From assembly GCF_000264905.1 (NCBI RefSeq), contig NW_006763134.1, positions 1,063,712 to 1,127,711 on the forward strand: a stretch of 64,000 nt of DNA, read 5' to 3'. Positions 24,684-36,794 of the stretch are shown in pieces. This stretch comes from Stereum hirsutum FP-91666 SS1 (lineage: Eukaryota; Basidiomycota; Agaricomycetes; Russulales; Stereaceae). The notes below the pieces were generated by a model. That model saw only the letters and a list, made by a program, of their open reading frames with translations. It was not told the DNA's origin and did no database searches. Positions within the stretch are counted from its first letter, which is position 1; each line of letters begins with the position of its first letter. Position numbers and translations under genes: made by a program.

Positions 24684-24822
24684 TCTCAGAGCTGAGACAG
24701 GCATAAGACACCTGCCCCTCTGCGTCAGCCTTGGCTTTTTCTCGGAGGTCTTACTCCGAGTTCCCCTATTTGACCGCACGACTGGGCCTTATAACCTCCA
24801 CCGTCCGGACAACTCTCAGGAA

Positions 24823-26656
24823 ATGTGGTCCTCACTCTCGCTTTTGGGTCTCGCAGCTTGCTCCAGTATTTGCAGTGCCACATCCATATCGTCGCCATTG
24901 GCTCTCTATGGGAGGCACACGGCAGGTCTCAGCGCGGACAAGCTTGCGAAAATCCGCGATAACGCATATGCCGTAACCAACCAGAGGTACGTTACATGAT
25001 GTATTCACGACCCTCATTGCATGACAGGCGCCACAATTCCTATCACCCTCTGCCGCACGATTCTCACCTGTTGTCACTAAATGTTGTCTCTACTCAATCA
25101 CCTTCCTTGAAAATACCTCACGCCCATCGCACCTTGCCTTCCCCCGTGTACACGCATATTCCTACATTTTCTGCAACACTACATCTGTCTTGCCACCTTT
25201 CGATAGGAGACTGCCCTCCTGATTGACCGACCATTCGAGACCAAGCCAGCTGACTCATCTATTTTTATTGCATGCTTCTCTTGGCCGCTTGTCGCCCACG
25301 GCGTAAAGTTGGGAATACGGCACGCTCCTAGAAGCCTTGACAGAACTCGAATGGCCCTCCCTCTCTGTATTTGCTGGAAAGGCCGTGAACACAGAGTCAT
25401 TAAATTCTTGGTCACCAATTGCGACCGATGTCGTGACACTCGCGACTCAGTAAGTCTCACACTCAGACAGTTCTAGGAGCTCTGCACTTGTGCTGTAGTC
25501 ATTCCTAGATTCATTATCATCGTTCCAAAGACAGTTGCTGACCATATCACACCTCATTGTTGCGTAGGATCGTCAATAATAAGACTCACAGTGAACTTCC
25601 TCTCATCGATGGGGCCGGTGCCACTGGAGACCCAGCCAGTGCGTCTATTCATACCCAACGTCTCATACAATCCATACCATCAAACTGAACGGCAATAAAA
25701 CAGGCATCGGCATTGCTGTTCTACTAACCAATTGGACGCTCCCCCGATGGTCGGATGATAAGGAGTTCGCAGTCGCAGCCGAGGAGCAGCTATACTATTT
25801 ATTAAATGTGGCGCCCAGAGGTGACAATGGGGCGATATCTCAGAGAGTGAGCCAGGTTCAGCTCTGGTCCGATGCGGTGTACATGTTTCCTCCATTCTGT
25901 GAGGTCCCTGTTTCATATTATCTCTTGACTGGCATACTGATCGCGTCCCGTAAATTCATAGTGGCTTACTACGGTGCACTTCAAAGCAACTTTTCGTTGC
26001 TATACGAATCCTACAATCAAGTCAAGCTATATCGCGAGACGCTCCTCGACCCGAATGGGACCGGACTCTGGAGACATATCGAGCTTGGAACGTCCATCGA
26101 CAACCACCTGTGGGGCACAGGCAATGGCTGGGCGGCTATGGGCATGATGCGCGTCCTACAGACTATCGCAGATAGTGATTTCTCCGAGGAGCTGAGAAGC
26201 GAACAGGATGACTTAGTATGGTGGATCGGCGATTTGTTGGATGCGACATGGAAATATCAGGCAAGTCCCCAACTTGCGCTCTTTGTTCAAATTTTCCTAC
26301 GCTATCTAGTGATGTCTGATTATGCTGAAAGTGTATTCTGACAGGGAGAAAACGGCACACTTTTCAACTACGTAAACGACCCGAGTTCAATCAGTGATAC
26401 TTCGACCACCGCCATGATAGCCTCAGCAACCTATCGTTTCGCCACTTTCAACGACAACCGCAAGCACATTGAAGCAGCCGACCAGGCGTATCAGCTCGTC
26501 GTCGACAGCATCAATCAGGACGGCTGGCTACTCAACGCAGTCGACCCACTGTTGTGGAATGTGCATGAAACACCAGGGTCATGGAGTCCGGAGGCACAGT
26601 CTTTCGTGTTACTCGTACATGCGGCGTGGAGAGATTTCCATAATGCTCGAGTATGA
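24823..26656 (+). CDS. Secreted six-hairpin glycosidase (GH88/GH105 type)
   Basis: Protein of about 430 residues resembling unsaturated rhamnogalacturonyl/glucuronyl hydrolases, which cut the unsaturated uronic acid from pectin lyase products. The start is ATG 24823 with a signal peptide (MWSSLSLLGLAACSSICSAT). The exon chain gives: a WEYGTLLEALTELEWPSLSV block, typical of the first helical hairpin; VQLWSDAVYMFPPF; LLDPNGTGLWRHIELG; and the diagnostic HLWGTGNGWAAMGMMRVLQT, with its Trp/Gly-rich core. STTAMIASATYRFA and SPEAQSFVLLVHAAWRDF follow near the C-terminus, with the stop at 26654. Introns at about 25913-25960 and 26262-26344 are clear; the introns between 24990 and 25300 and between 25460 and 25700 are less certain. 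Secretion fits plant cell-wall degradation. Its neighbour is another carbohydrate-active gene in the same orientation. Confidence 0.83.
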
Positions 26657-27329
26657 ATTTCTGTGCCAGGTTTCGAGGAGTGTGATGAAATTATTGTAAT
26701 TAAAATGTGATATTTCTCTGAGCTACCTGGTTTACATAAGATCATGTCTGCAGTGTAACAATGCTCATAGCTCTCGTTGTCGCAGGTTCTTCAGCCACGC
26801 CACACGGCAGACGCCGGAAGTTTCCGAAGAGTGACTTGACACGAGCCTCGTGTTGGCCTCGTGATTAGTGTTTCTTAGTCTTCAATGACTATTCACTTTC
26901 CGACTCATCTCAAACCTTCGAGCCAACATTGCGATCAATGCACTATTGGTGAGCCTTGTGAGTCACTCGGACCGCAAAGAGAGCATGGGCGTTCGTGTTC
27001 TAAAATCTCCCTGTGCGGCGTCAGTAGCCCGTGTCACTGAGCCCGTGTCGAAATCTCTATGATTAAGTATCTCCAGCTCATCCTCGACGGCTAGCATTGG
27101 TTGTATTGACTTGACTTCAAAGCGTACTGGGGTAGGAGGCTAGATCCGTTCACGAGGCTAGATCCACTAGTTCCACCCAAGCATATTCCGAGTCGTCCCA
27201 AGAAAGCTTCCGTTGTGTCTATGTAAATGCATGGTTCATTTCATCTTCCATTCTAATCCCACGGTTCCTGTGCTAGACGCCCAAGCATGCGGGGCGGTTG
27301 GAAACGAGATCAAGCTGGTCTTCGTCAGG
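26657..27329. other. Intergenic, no gene
   Basis: No coding pattern. At 27136-27170 the string GAGGCTAGATCC occurs twice. The right end leads into the GH16 promoter. Confidence 0.5.
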
Positions 27330-27338
27330 TATATAAAG
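27330..27338 (+). promoter_or_regulatory. TATA box of the GH16 gene
   Basis: TATATAAAG, about 110 bases upstream of the ATG at 27443. Confidence 0.5.
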
Positions 27339-27442
27339 GCCGGACATCGACGTGACGGCGAATTTCTCTTTCATCTCTTTCGTTGGTCTACAAATTCTCC
27401 AGGTTCTTCACCCTCAGTTCGGTTTTTACCACTGTCGATACG

Positions 27443-29168
27443 ATGATGTGGCTTCTTGGTGTCGCTGCTGCCGTCCTGCCTGCTCTACGTGTTGTATCTA
27501 GCTACGATATCGTTCGTGAATATTCTGGAAGCTCATTTTTTGACGCATGGACCTATTACGGTCAATACGACAATCTTACTCTCGGTGCGTCTTCGGATTT
27601 TTTTTTTACCTTGCAGACAAGGGATAGACTGACTATCGTCCTTTTGAACGGTAGGGGATGTCAACTATCTGGACCAGAGCGACGCTGTCTCTCAAAAGCT
27701 GACGTACACAGACGACAACGGTCATGCGATCATCAAGGTGGACAACACTACTAATGTTCCTTGGAATGATAAGCGAAACTCGGTGAGTCCTCTTTGTCAA
27801 ACTGAATATGCATTGTGCTTATTCGTGAAACAGATCCGCATCACCAGCCAGGATTCGTTCGTAATACCCCGCACTTATCAACTTTGAATAGGTATTGATG
27901 TATATTTGGACCTTAACTAGGTATGGCGTTGGAAGCCTGTGGGTCATTGATTTATTGCATATCCCTTATGGATGCTCGGTATGTCCGTTCGCGTTCTACG
28001 GCCGCTCCCATCCCTGACTCTCCTCTTAGGTTTGGCCTGCCTTCTGGACGGCAGTATGTCTTAATGATGCTTCTATCGGGTCATGAACTCCTTTACAATA
28101 TTTTCTGATCGTTCACAAGGGAACAGAGTGGCCAGCCAACGGTGAGATCGACATCATCGAAGCCATCAACCTCATGTCGAACAATCAAGCCGCGCTCCAT
28201 ACAACGGGAGGCTGCACCGTTCCAACTAATTCTTCCGAAACAGGCCAGCTTACCACGACGGACTGCTCGCAGGGTAGCGGGTGTGTCGTAGCAGAGACGG
28301 CTGAGAATAGTTTTGGAGCAGGTTTTGCTGCAGCCGGAGGTGGTGTCTGGGCCACACAGTTCGATGATGCGGGCATCTAGTAAGCGGACGGACCCCTAGC
28401 ATAAGTTCACCATCTCTAACTCAGACTGCCTTAACCTCTTTGATCAGTATCTGGTTTTGGAGTGTACGTGCTTTGATTCAGATTAGTAGCCCGCCCTTGT
28501 TTACACTGGACTGAGCACTTTTTCAGCGGCCGAACGTACCAGCGTCCATCACCGGCGCCACCTCCACTTCCTCTTTGAATACCTCAGAATGGGGAACTCC
28601 ATCCGCCAGCTACCCTTCTTCGTCGAGCTGCGAGATATCAAACTACTTTGGCCCTCAGAATCTTGTCTTTGATATAACTCTATGCGGCGACTGGTAAGAT
28701 TTATTGCGCGTACCGCTGCTTTCCATATTGAACGGCTCTTCTATTACCCTACAGGGCTGGTATTGCCTCAGCTTATAACGCAACATGCGGTAGTTCTGGC
28801 CCTACTGGGCTTTGCGTCAGTCATTTTCCTTTGGTGCCACTTTGAAAGTACCCTCTCACTAATGTCGTACTTCATCTACATAGTACAACGATATGGTTGT
28901 CGGTGACGGTAGCAAGTACGATGACGCTTACTTTGAGGTCAACTACGTCCGTGCCTATACTACAGGGGCAGCGCCTACTCCTACCGGTACCTCTGGCTCG
29001 AGTTCTTCCGCAGCTTCTGGTGCCCAGGTTTCCACGACGTCTACATCAGGATCGTCCGGGTCAACGAACACTAGTGGTGCAGGACCCGTAGCTTCTGGGT
29101 TGAGGTTGGGAGATCTGATGGTGCTTTGTGGTATGATGATTGGTGAAATGATGGTCGGCATGCTGTAG
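27443..29168 (+). CDS. GH16 beta-glucanase, GPI-anchored
   Basis: Glycoside hydrolase family 16 enzyme (laminarinase-like, beta-1,3(4)-glucan cleavage) of about 340 residues, intron-rich. ATG 27443 gives the signal peptide MMWLLGVAAAVLPALRVVSS. The mature start YDIVREYSGSSFFDAWTYY is typical of fungal GH16. Short exons then give DSFVYGVGSLWVIDLLHIPY and [25 protein letters not shown]. The catalytic E-x-D-x-x-E signature is EIDIIE: first Glu nucleophile, last Glu acid/base. Later conserved pieces are TGGCTVP, FDITLCGDWAG and YFEVNYVRAY. A Ser/Thr/Gly-rich linker (about 29000-29090) and a final hydrophobic tail (LGDLMVLCGMMIGEMMVGML) look like a GPI-anchor signal. It probably acts at the cell surface on the fungus's own or plant glucans. 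Sits next to the six-hairpin glycosidase. Confidence 0.9.
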
Positions 29169-29956
29169 TTTTGGACGCTGAAGGACACTCTTACAATTTC
29201 TTTTTGCTCTCGTGTCGCTCTTTGCACTCTTTTATCTCTTTTGGATTTAGGAAATATGCCAGGGAAAATTTTGGGTATGAATTACGGATTCATTCTGATA
29301 CAATTAGACTCTGACATTGAGTGCGCAGGCCGTTTGTTGATTGGGTCAATGTTGTCGTGGTTCTACGTCCTGTCTCCCAGCGGACGATCCTGTCTTTACG
29401 TGGTTTCATTTTTTTAATTTACATATATGAGTCATTACTGGTCATTTTATAATTGGGTAACCCTCTGAAAGATCCAAGCCTCAGCATGCGGTTAAAACCA
29501 CTCAATGTGTTAAGACTCCACACGAACCATTGTTTCTGTGGCGGTGGCCCAAAAGTCTGCCTTCGTTTGATAAGATAAGATCGTTCGGCGCTTATCTGCG
29601 CTTGCTCGCAACTTGACCGTCGAGTTCAAAACGTTGAACGACCATCTCGCTTTCCCGTCTTGCCTGTGCCCTTTTCTTACATGTAAGAATCTCTGAAGCT
29701 GATGAATATAATCGTAGCGAACTCGCAAATTAACTTTACACTTGGATATTCCGCCATCAGACCCACTGGTACTGTGACGTTGACGCAGGTTCGAGCTCGA
29801 CGACGAGACCGTGCGGCGCCACATCCGCTCAAGAGGTCAGTGAATCATTCTCAGGACAGTAGAAGTGCATGGGCTTTTCCAGTACATTGATATTGCTCTT
29901 AGACATATAGGCTGCCCATACTACTCGTTTCTAGCTGTTAGCAGCCCGACCTGACC
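29169..29956. other. Intergenic, no gene
   Basis: No gene recognised between the GH16 stop and the CNH gene start; AT-rich just after 29400. Confidence 0.5.
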
Positions 29957-32002
29957 ATGACATCGAGCCCAAAACCTCTTGAAGTCCCACCTTACCAGGT
30001 GCAGCCTCTCCTTGCCACTGTCATCGAGTCCTACGGTACGGTCGTCTCGAATTTGAATGGTGTCATGCTACAGTGTTTGTCTCGTCTTCGCTGGACCTTA
30101 TTCTTGTTTTCATTTGTTCACCAGGCTACAACACCTCAGAGGACGGGTTACCTACCGTAGAGGTCAAATGTGCACAAGCGTTAGGTAGGACTGAGTCGGT
30201 CTCTACCGAGCTTCTGCTTCTTTTGAGTATGCGTCCGATCGAAATTCAATTGACCCGACGTGTTCCCAGGTTCCGAGATCTACGTTGGGTGCTCAAACGG
30301 CGAGCTACTAAGGTTCGCACTGCAGGTGAATGGTCCGAACGAGGTAGGCCATCTTCCAATTTCACAAGACTTTCAAAAACGGAGATCTGAGTGAATCCTC
30401 GGCGTGCGGGTTGCCTGCATAATTCTCGCTTTGCACGCCCTACACTGTTGATACAATACGTGATGTGTGCCCCGTGCTCCACGATGTACACAAATGTCTT
30501 GCTCAGAGTCCATCCCTTGCACGAAGAGATCTCGGTCTTTATTTGCGAAAGACGAATTCCGATTGTTGCTGCCAGGATAGCTGATCTATCCCAGCCAGAA
30601 TCATATAGCCTTCTCTCCCGACAAAACATACCCTCCGGAAAGCCCGTAGACGAAATCGCTCTTGCGCCCAGCATTTCTCGGGCCCTCATCCTCTGTGGTC
30701 TGTGTTCCTCCTAGCACTTGTCTCTGGCCTAACACCCTTTACTAATGTCGATTCGTCATTCAGACCACCAAGTATACTTCTATACCCTTCCCGCCCTCGA
30801 TGCCATACCATCCTCCGTCACCAAGCCAATACGAAATGTCTACACGCTCTCCATCGACCACGAACACATGCTTCGACCCGCACCACCAGACGGCCAACAA
30901 GGCGAGCCCATCGATTTCTGCGTGAGCAAACGGAGCAGCATCGCACTCTACAGCCTTCGCGAGCGGCTCTTTTACCACAAGGTAGATCCTTACCCCCGCA
31001 CTAATCACCACTTTCCGGTTTCTCAGCTCTGTTCACCGCTCACTTTTGATCGTGGCAATCGACACAGGAAATCCCCACCCCCGAGCCCGCATTCTACGCC
31101 AAACGCTCAGGGCCCTACCTCTGCCTCGCCGGCCGTACAAACTACTCCGTCCTCAACCTCTCCACCAGCACTATCTCCGAAGTCCTCCCAATCTCCCAAG
31201 CCCCGCCCGACTCGGGCGGCCCGCGCATCAAGCCCATCATCGCGGTCATAGCCCAGAATGAGTTTTTGATCCTTTCGTGGAACGGGGCGAGCACGATGGG
31301 GGTGTTTATCAACGGGAATGGGGATGCGATTCGAGGGATATTGGAGTGGGGCGGACATCCTATTGCAGTTTGTGAGTCGATCTCTTCATTTTTGTTCACT
31401 CTGTCGCGAGCCTGATCGAACCGATTTCTTTCCCACTACTTATAGGCCCAGATTACCCATACATAACCACCCTCCTCCCCTCCCAAACCATCGAAATCCA
31501 CTCCATCGAGACCCAAGCCCTCCTCCAAACCATCCCCGCGCCCCCGCTCCCTTCTCCAACCCTCCTCAGCTCCTCCCCCTCCCACGGCGTGAACCCCGCG
31601 GCGCTAATGATGCAGAACGAACGGAGGACGCTCATTCGGAGCTTGAACGGTTTCGTGGTGCCCGCGATGGCGGGGAAGGAGAAGTTGCGGATGAAGAAAG
31701 TGAGGTTGATTAGGAGGATGAAGGCGCCGGGGCCGTCGAGGCCTACGAGTCAGGTTTTGGCGGAGGGGGTGGGGAGGAGTATTGGGGTTGTTATTGAACA
31801 GGGGGAGGAGGGGGAGAAGGAAGGAGAAGAGACGGCGGAGGACGGTGAGGACACGGGGAAGGGAGTAGGGTTGATGGAGGTTGTGGCGGCGGAACCGAGC
31901 ATTAGTGAGTTTACGCCGAGTGAGCTGGGTGGTGCGAGGGAGGAGGAAGAGGAGGGGGAGGAGGGGGAGGAGGGGGAGGATGGGGGAGGAGGGGGAGGAT
32001 AG
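29957..32002 (+). CDS. CNH-domain protein, N-terminal half of a Vps3/TGFBRAP1-type tether
   Basis: Intron-split protein of about 560 residues from ATG 29957 (MTSSPKPLEVPPYQVQPLL). Its body is a citron-homology (CNH) beta-propeller: SEIYVGCSNGELLRFALQ, then PVDEIALAPSISRALILC, VYFYTLPALDAIPSS, DFCVSKRSSIALYSLRE, PYLCLAGRTNYSVLNLS, NEFLILSWNGASTMGVFI and CPDYPYITTLLPSQTIEIHS. This pattern of a propeller ending in an identity/lookup strand is that of the N-terminus of CORVET subunit Vps3/TGFBRAP1, which binds Rab5-type GTPases on endosomes. After a basic linker the protein ends in a Glu/Gly low-complexity tail (EEEEEGEEGEEGEDGGGG) with stop at 32000. The helical repeats that should follow are not here but in the convergent gene on the other strand 257 bp away. 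Each half may be a separate polypeptide. Confidence 0.75.
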
Positions 32003-32258
32003 GGAGGAGGACAAGAGTGATGGGCAGGATGAGTAGAGAACAATGTAAAACTCTCGATGATCTTTTGGTTTTGGGTTTTTCGGGCACTTATTGCGGATGA
32101 TCAATGGTTCCATGCTCGCAACCGCACCCACTTCGATGATTGATGCTGAACTTCCTGAAATAAGCCAAGATATTGTACCTTCCCATACTCATTAGATCCT
32201 CTGAATAAATACACACACTCAGTCGAACAACCACACGCCACACACCACACACCACAGA

Positions 32259-35200
32259 TCACCTCAACCCACCAAGCCAATCCTCCTCTCCCCCTCCGGC
32301 TCTTGCATCCACTCCGTCCACCCCTTCGTCCCGATGTTGCTCAGGCTCAGTGACTTCACTGTCATACGACATCGACAGCCCACCCCGCCCATCGATACCC
32401 TTCAACGTATCCAACAAATTCGGGATGGGTACCGCTCCTGTCCCTGCGACTGTCTCACCATCTCCACCACCACCCTGGAAATCACCAAACCCGTCGTCTC
32501 CACCATCCCCATCCCCCTCTTCTTCGTCCTCATCCCCTCCCCGCTCCCTATCCGCAATCCCACGCTCTCCACCGCCCTGCCCATCCCCGTCCCCGCCTTC
32601 CGAGTCTTCATCCCCATCCCCATCACCAACATGAACCTCCGCCGCCTCAAGCTCAAGGCCCGCCGCCAACGCCGCCTTTTCATCCAACACGACATGCTCT
32701 TCTTCCCCCTCCCCCTCTCCCTCTCCGCCAAGTCCCCGTCCAGCAATCTTTTCCTTCTCCATATACGCGTCGTAGGAAGGTGAGGAAGGAGAGGGAGGAA
32801 GGGCTTCTTCGATGATAGCGCCTGCGTCGCGGAAGTGGATGTGTGCTTCTTCGGAGACCTGGAACCAGTAACGGGAACGAGAGATTAGTCGGTCTCCCGA
32901 ACGAAATGGGCGTAGAATGGAAAGGGAAAGAGAAACCGAAAAACGCACCGCCAGATTCTGCCCCATCGCGATGCCCTTCATGATCAAGCCTTCATGTCGG
33001 GCATGTAGAGTCCTCCTGAACGACCGCGAGAGGAAGGCGGAGAGTGCTTTGAGGGGCCATTCGGGTGGGATAACGTCCACGACCTGTTCGTTATGCCCAA
33101 TGCGAAGATATTAACGCATGGATGGGGGAAGAAAAACAGAAATGAGCGATGGAGAGTAGGACGTACCTCGACGAGGTCGAACCGTCCCGATTGCGAGCTC
33201 AATAGGTTCGCGCTCGCGTTTACGTTGGCGCTGACATTCGTGTGCGTCGGCGCAGCCGGTGCTTGAAGTGTATCACTGCAAACAAATTAATCCCCTATCG
33301 ATTATGGAGGTAACAAAAAAGATGACCCACCTCTCGCCCCCACTCCCCACATAAACCCCCAAGAGCATCCTCAACAGCCTCGTCGTCTCCTCCTCCTCCT
33401 CTACCCCTCCACCCTTCCCACCCTTCCCACCATCTCCACCCGCACCACCCGCACCCGCCTTGCCATTCACACCACCCCCACCCCACCCCGCCACAAAGCC
33501 CGCCCAAGCCTCCCCCAACGCATTCTTCTCCACGACCTTCCTGGCCAACCGCTGCGTGATGACGGACCCGCGGGTGAGACAGTATGTTTCTGCTGAGGCG
33601 TGGTCGCGCGTTGTGAGGGCGAGGAGGGTCAGGGCGGCTTTGTGGTTTTTGAGCTGGAGGTGGTGGTGGTGGGTCGGTCGGTCGGTCGGAGGGTGGGAGA
33701 GAGCGAAGAGAGGGAGGGAGGGAAGAAGGAAGAATGAAGAGAGTCAATCCATCAGTTAAATATCCATTTCCAACCGCATCCTCGAACGAGGTCAACAAGA
33801 AACATCACGCACCTTTCCCTCCACAATGGCCCTCTCAATCCCCAACACCTTCTCCGCCCTCTCCCTCGCCTCTTTCACCTCCTTCCCATCCCTATCTCCG
33901 CCCATAGTCCCGCCACATAACTTGGCTTTAACCGCCGCGACATCATACAGCCCCGACCCCTGCAAAAACAGCCACCCGCGCAGACGTGCCCGTTTCGAGG
34001 CGGAATCGGGAGTAGTCTTCGAGAAGTAGGAGATGTAGCTGTCTTGTTTCGCTGATGATGATGAAGGTGCCGACGCGGCTTGTGACGATGAGAGCGCTGT
34101 TGATGAGGCTGTTGGTAGTGGGGCTGCCGATGGTGTGCGTGATAGAGGGGGTGGTGAAGGAGAGGCGGGTGCATTTGCGGTTGCGTTTGCTGTCGGTGTT
34201 TGTGGTGGCGAGGACGAGGACGAGGAAGATGTCGGGCCCGGCGTTGGTGTTGGTGTTGGTGTCGGTGTTAAGGTGGATGTGGATGTGGGATGGGAAGAAC
34301 TGGAAGGATGTGAAGTCGCAGTTGATGCGTAAGACGCGGCTATATCATCCACATAAAGAAAGACAGTCTCAGTTCATACTCTTACTACTACTGAGAACTT
34401 CCCTGGACGACGGGGAAATTGAAATGTGTGATTGTGGCGGTGGCCCGCGCAATATCTCCTGAGATATAGGGAGAGAAAGAAGAAAGAGCAAAACGCACGA
34501 ACGCACCTTTCGCCCTCCAGAGCTTATACACCGCATCATCTCTCAGATGTGCTCGCACCTGCTCGACACATATGAGCGCCAACTCCGTATGCAAGTCTCG
34601 GTCCTACAAACCAACCCACCAACCCACCAACAAACGACCGCACAGTAAGTTTCACGAGCCCCGACGCGCATGCACAACACAAACACGAAAAGGAAGAACG
34701 CACCACACTCCTCTTCCCCAACACCAAATGCTCCAAGAACCTAACGCCCGCCTCCGGATTCGCAGCCCTAATCTCGGCCAACATCGCCATATCATCATCG
34801 ACCTGGGATTGGGACGGCGCATGGGAACGCTTGCCTGCAGCTTTCGGTGCGGGTGCGGGTGGGGCTTGGGATGTTAGGAGCTATAATGTATATGTATATG
34901 TGTGTATGTGTGTGTGTGTGTATATTCGGGTCCATTGGTTAGGTTAGGTTAGGACGAAACTGAACGAAACGAAAGGGGCAGAGGGAATGCAATTGCAATA
35001 GACGGGCGGGACGGGACGTGGAGGAATCGAAACGCACGTTGATAGCCCGCTCACTATCCTTCCTCGTCAGCCAAATCCCCCATTTCTGAGTGAGCTGTCG
35101 ATCCTTCCGGTCAGTGAGGAGATCGAACATGTTCGTGAGCGGGTCGGGAATATCGGGGTCTGTCCATTCGCCGTCGACTAGTCTGGTCACGAAACGGTAA

Positions 35201-36575
35201 ATGATCATCAGCACCTTCACTCTCGTCCAACCAAAACCAAAACCAAAACGAAGGGAAAAGCTCGGGGACTCGGGGACAACGACAACGAGAGCAAAAAGGG
35301 TGAAGAGAAAAAGGGTGACGAGAAAAAGGATGAAGAGAAAAAAGAGAACGCACCTCCCCCAAACCTCCAACACCTTCCCATCCTCCCCCCGATTCGCATA
35401 TAACGTACACAACGCATTATACTGACCCGTGCTCACGAAGACGGGTTCGAGCTCGGAGAGGACGAGGTAGGGCGAGGTGCGGATGAGGGCGTATAATGCT
35501 GGGGTGTGTTCGGATCGGGCGTGGAGTTTTGCGAGGACGGTGTCTACGACCTGTTTCCCAATGATGCAATGCAATTCAGTTGAGATGAGATGAGATGAGA
35601 TGAGATGAAACGAGGGGTGGCGTTGAGGTGAGGATGAGTGGCGTTGAGGTGAAGGTGGTGGCCAAGGAGGAAAGAGGGAAAGAAGGCAAGGAGGAAGGGA
35701 GGACAGGCCAGGACAAGGACAAACGCACTGTCAAAACCTCGAAACCCGCGCCCTCCCCCTCGCCCCTCACCCTCTTCCACTTACCCAGAAACACAGCCAA
35801 CATCTGCACGGCCTGTTCGAGGAGGATACGGCGGAGCTCGGCGGTGGGCGGGGCGGAGCGGGTGTTGGGGGTGATGTAAGGGGAGTAGGTGCGTGCTATG
35901 TTTGCGATGACTATCAGCCCGGGGAGGGAGGGATGAGTGAGAATAGAATAGGGCGAAAACGACGGTGGGACATGTGGGAGAGTGAGGGATGGGAAGGAGG
36001 GGAGGGGAGGAGGGGAGGAGGGGAGGGATGGGAATGGTAAAGGATGGGGTAAAAAGAAAGAAAAGAACATACCGATATCCTCAACGGAATCATAAGGCGG
36101 CATATGTTCCGCCACGCCCTCGAACATCTCAATCTCCTCATCCCGCGCTATCAGCTTTCCCCTCAAATCGGGGAAATAAGAGATGAGGACGCGCGGGTCG
36201 AGGTTGCCCTCGAAGAGGTGGTAGCCTGCGTCTTCGAACCGGGTTTCGGAGAGGTATTGGAAGCCGATGCGTTGGTAGACGTAGTAGAGCTCTTCTGTCT
36301 ATATACATTGGGTGGTCAGTTCGTTGTGAATGAAGGGGGAAGGGAAGGAAGGATAAGGGAAGGAAAAGGAAAGAACAGACGTCGTCCTCATCGACAGTAA
36401 GCTTCGCCTGGAGCTTCTTCCGTTGCTCATCCGCAACTTGGACGAGCTCGTCGACCTTGTGGCTCTCGAGGAGGGACTCGGCCTGGGCGATGAGCGTCGT
36501 GGGCAGGAGCGACTGGACGGCGTTCACGGCGAGGACGAGAACACGGGACTTTGGGAACGTCGTGTTCCGTGCCAT
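32259..36575 (-). CDS. Vps3/TGFBRAP1-type CORVET tether, helical-repeat half
   Basis: About 1,050-1,100 residues in around ten exons, most with GTGCGT donors. Start ATG 36575 (MARNTTFPKSRVLVLAVNAV). Blocks in order match the part of human TGFBRAP1 after its CNH domain: SLLPTTLIAQAESLLESHKV, YVYQRIGFQYLSETRFEDAG, LDPRVLISYFPDL, then NPEAGVRFLEHLVLGKRS and LHTELALICVEQVRAHL (Vps39_1-like), KNHKAALTLLALTTRDHASA, then IPPEWPLKALSAFLSRSFRR and TLHARHEGLIMKGIAMGQNL. The protein would act in vacuolar/endosomal tethering. Two large low-complexity insertions are present: a Ser/Pro/Thr region at about 34350-34050 and a Gly-rich stretch at about 33480-33390. The acidic Gly/Asp tail lacks the C-terminal zinc-binding C-x2-C found in human TGFBRAP1. 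No CNH domain precedes it; that domain lies on the opposite strand. Divergent from the TBC gene, 219 bp between starts. Confidence 0.78.
34893..34926. repeat. TG/TATG microsatellite
   Basis: Alternating TATG/TGTG dinucleotide run within an intron of the Vps3-half gene. Confidence 0.8.
35581..35605. repeat. (TGAGA)5 microsatellite
   Basis: Five perfect copies of TGAGA, in an intron of the Vps3-half gene. Confidence 0.9.
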
Positions 36576-36794
36576 CTCTGCCAACGATACGACTATACCT
36601 CTCTGCCTTGAGACTAAGTGACCAAGATACGATTATACGTGAAAGACGGAAGACAGGAGGATTGGGCCACACGATTTAGACGCGCCGCCACTTGTCCTCG
36701 AGAGCCATTTCAAATTGGGCTTCTCCACTCACTTGCGTTCTACTCACCACATACACGCCACACTCTAGTACTCCTTCTCCTCTCGACACTCGAC
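36576..36794. promoter_or_regulatory. Shared divergent promoter, Vps3-half and TBC genes
   Basis: 219 bp separate the two start codons, so the genes share a bidirectional promoter region. Both products are membrane-traffic proteins, which makes co-expression plausible but not shown. Confidence 0.5.

Noticed and set aside
32259..33080. Plus-strand Pro/Ser-rich frames at the end of the Vps3-half gene
   Set aside because: They are the reverse reading of Glu/Asp/Gly-rich coding sequence that continues the tether's last exons.
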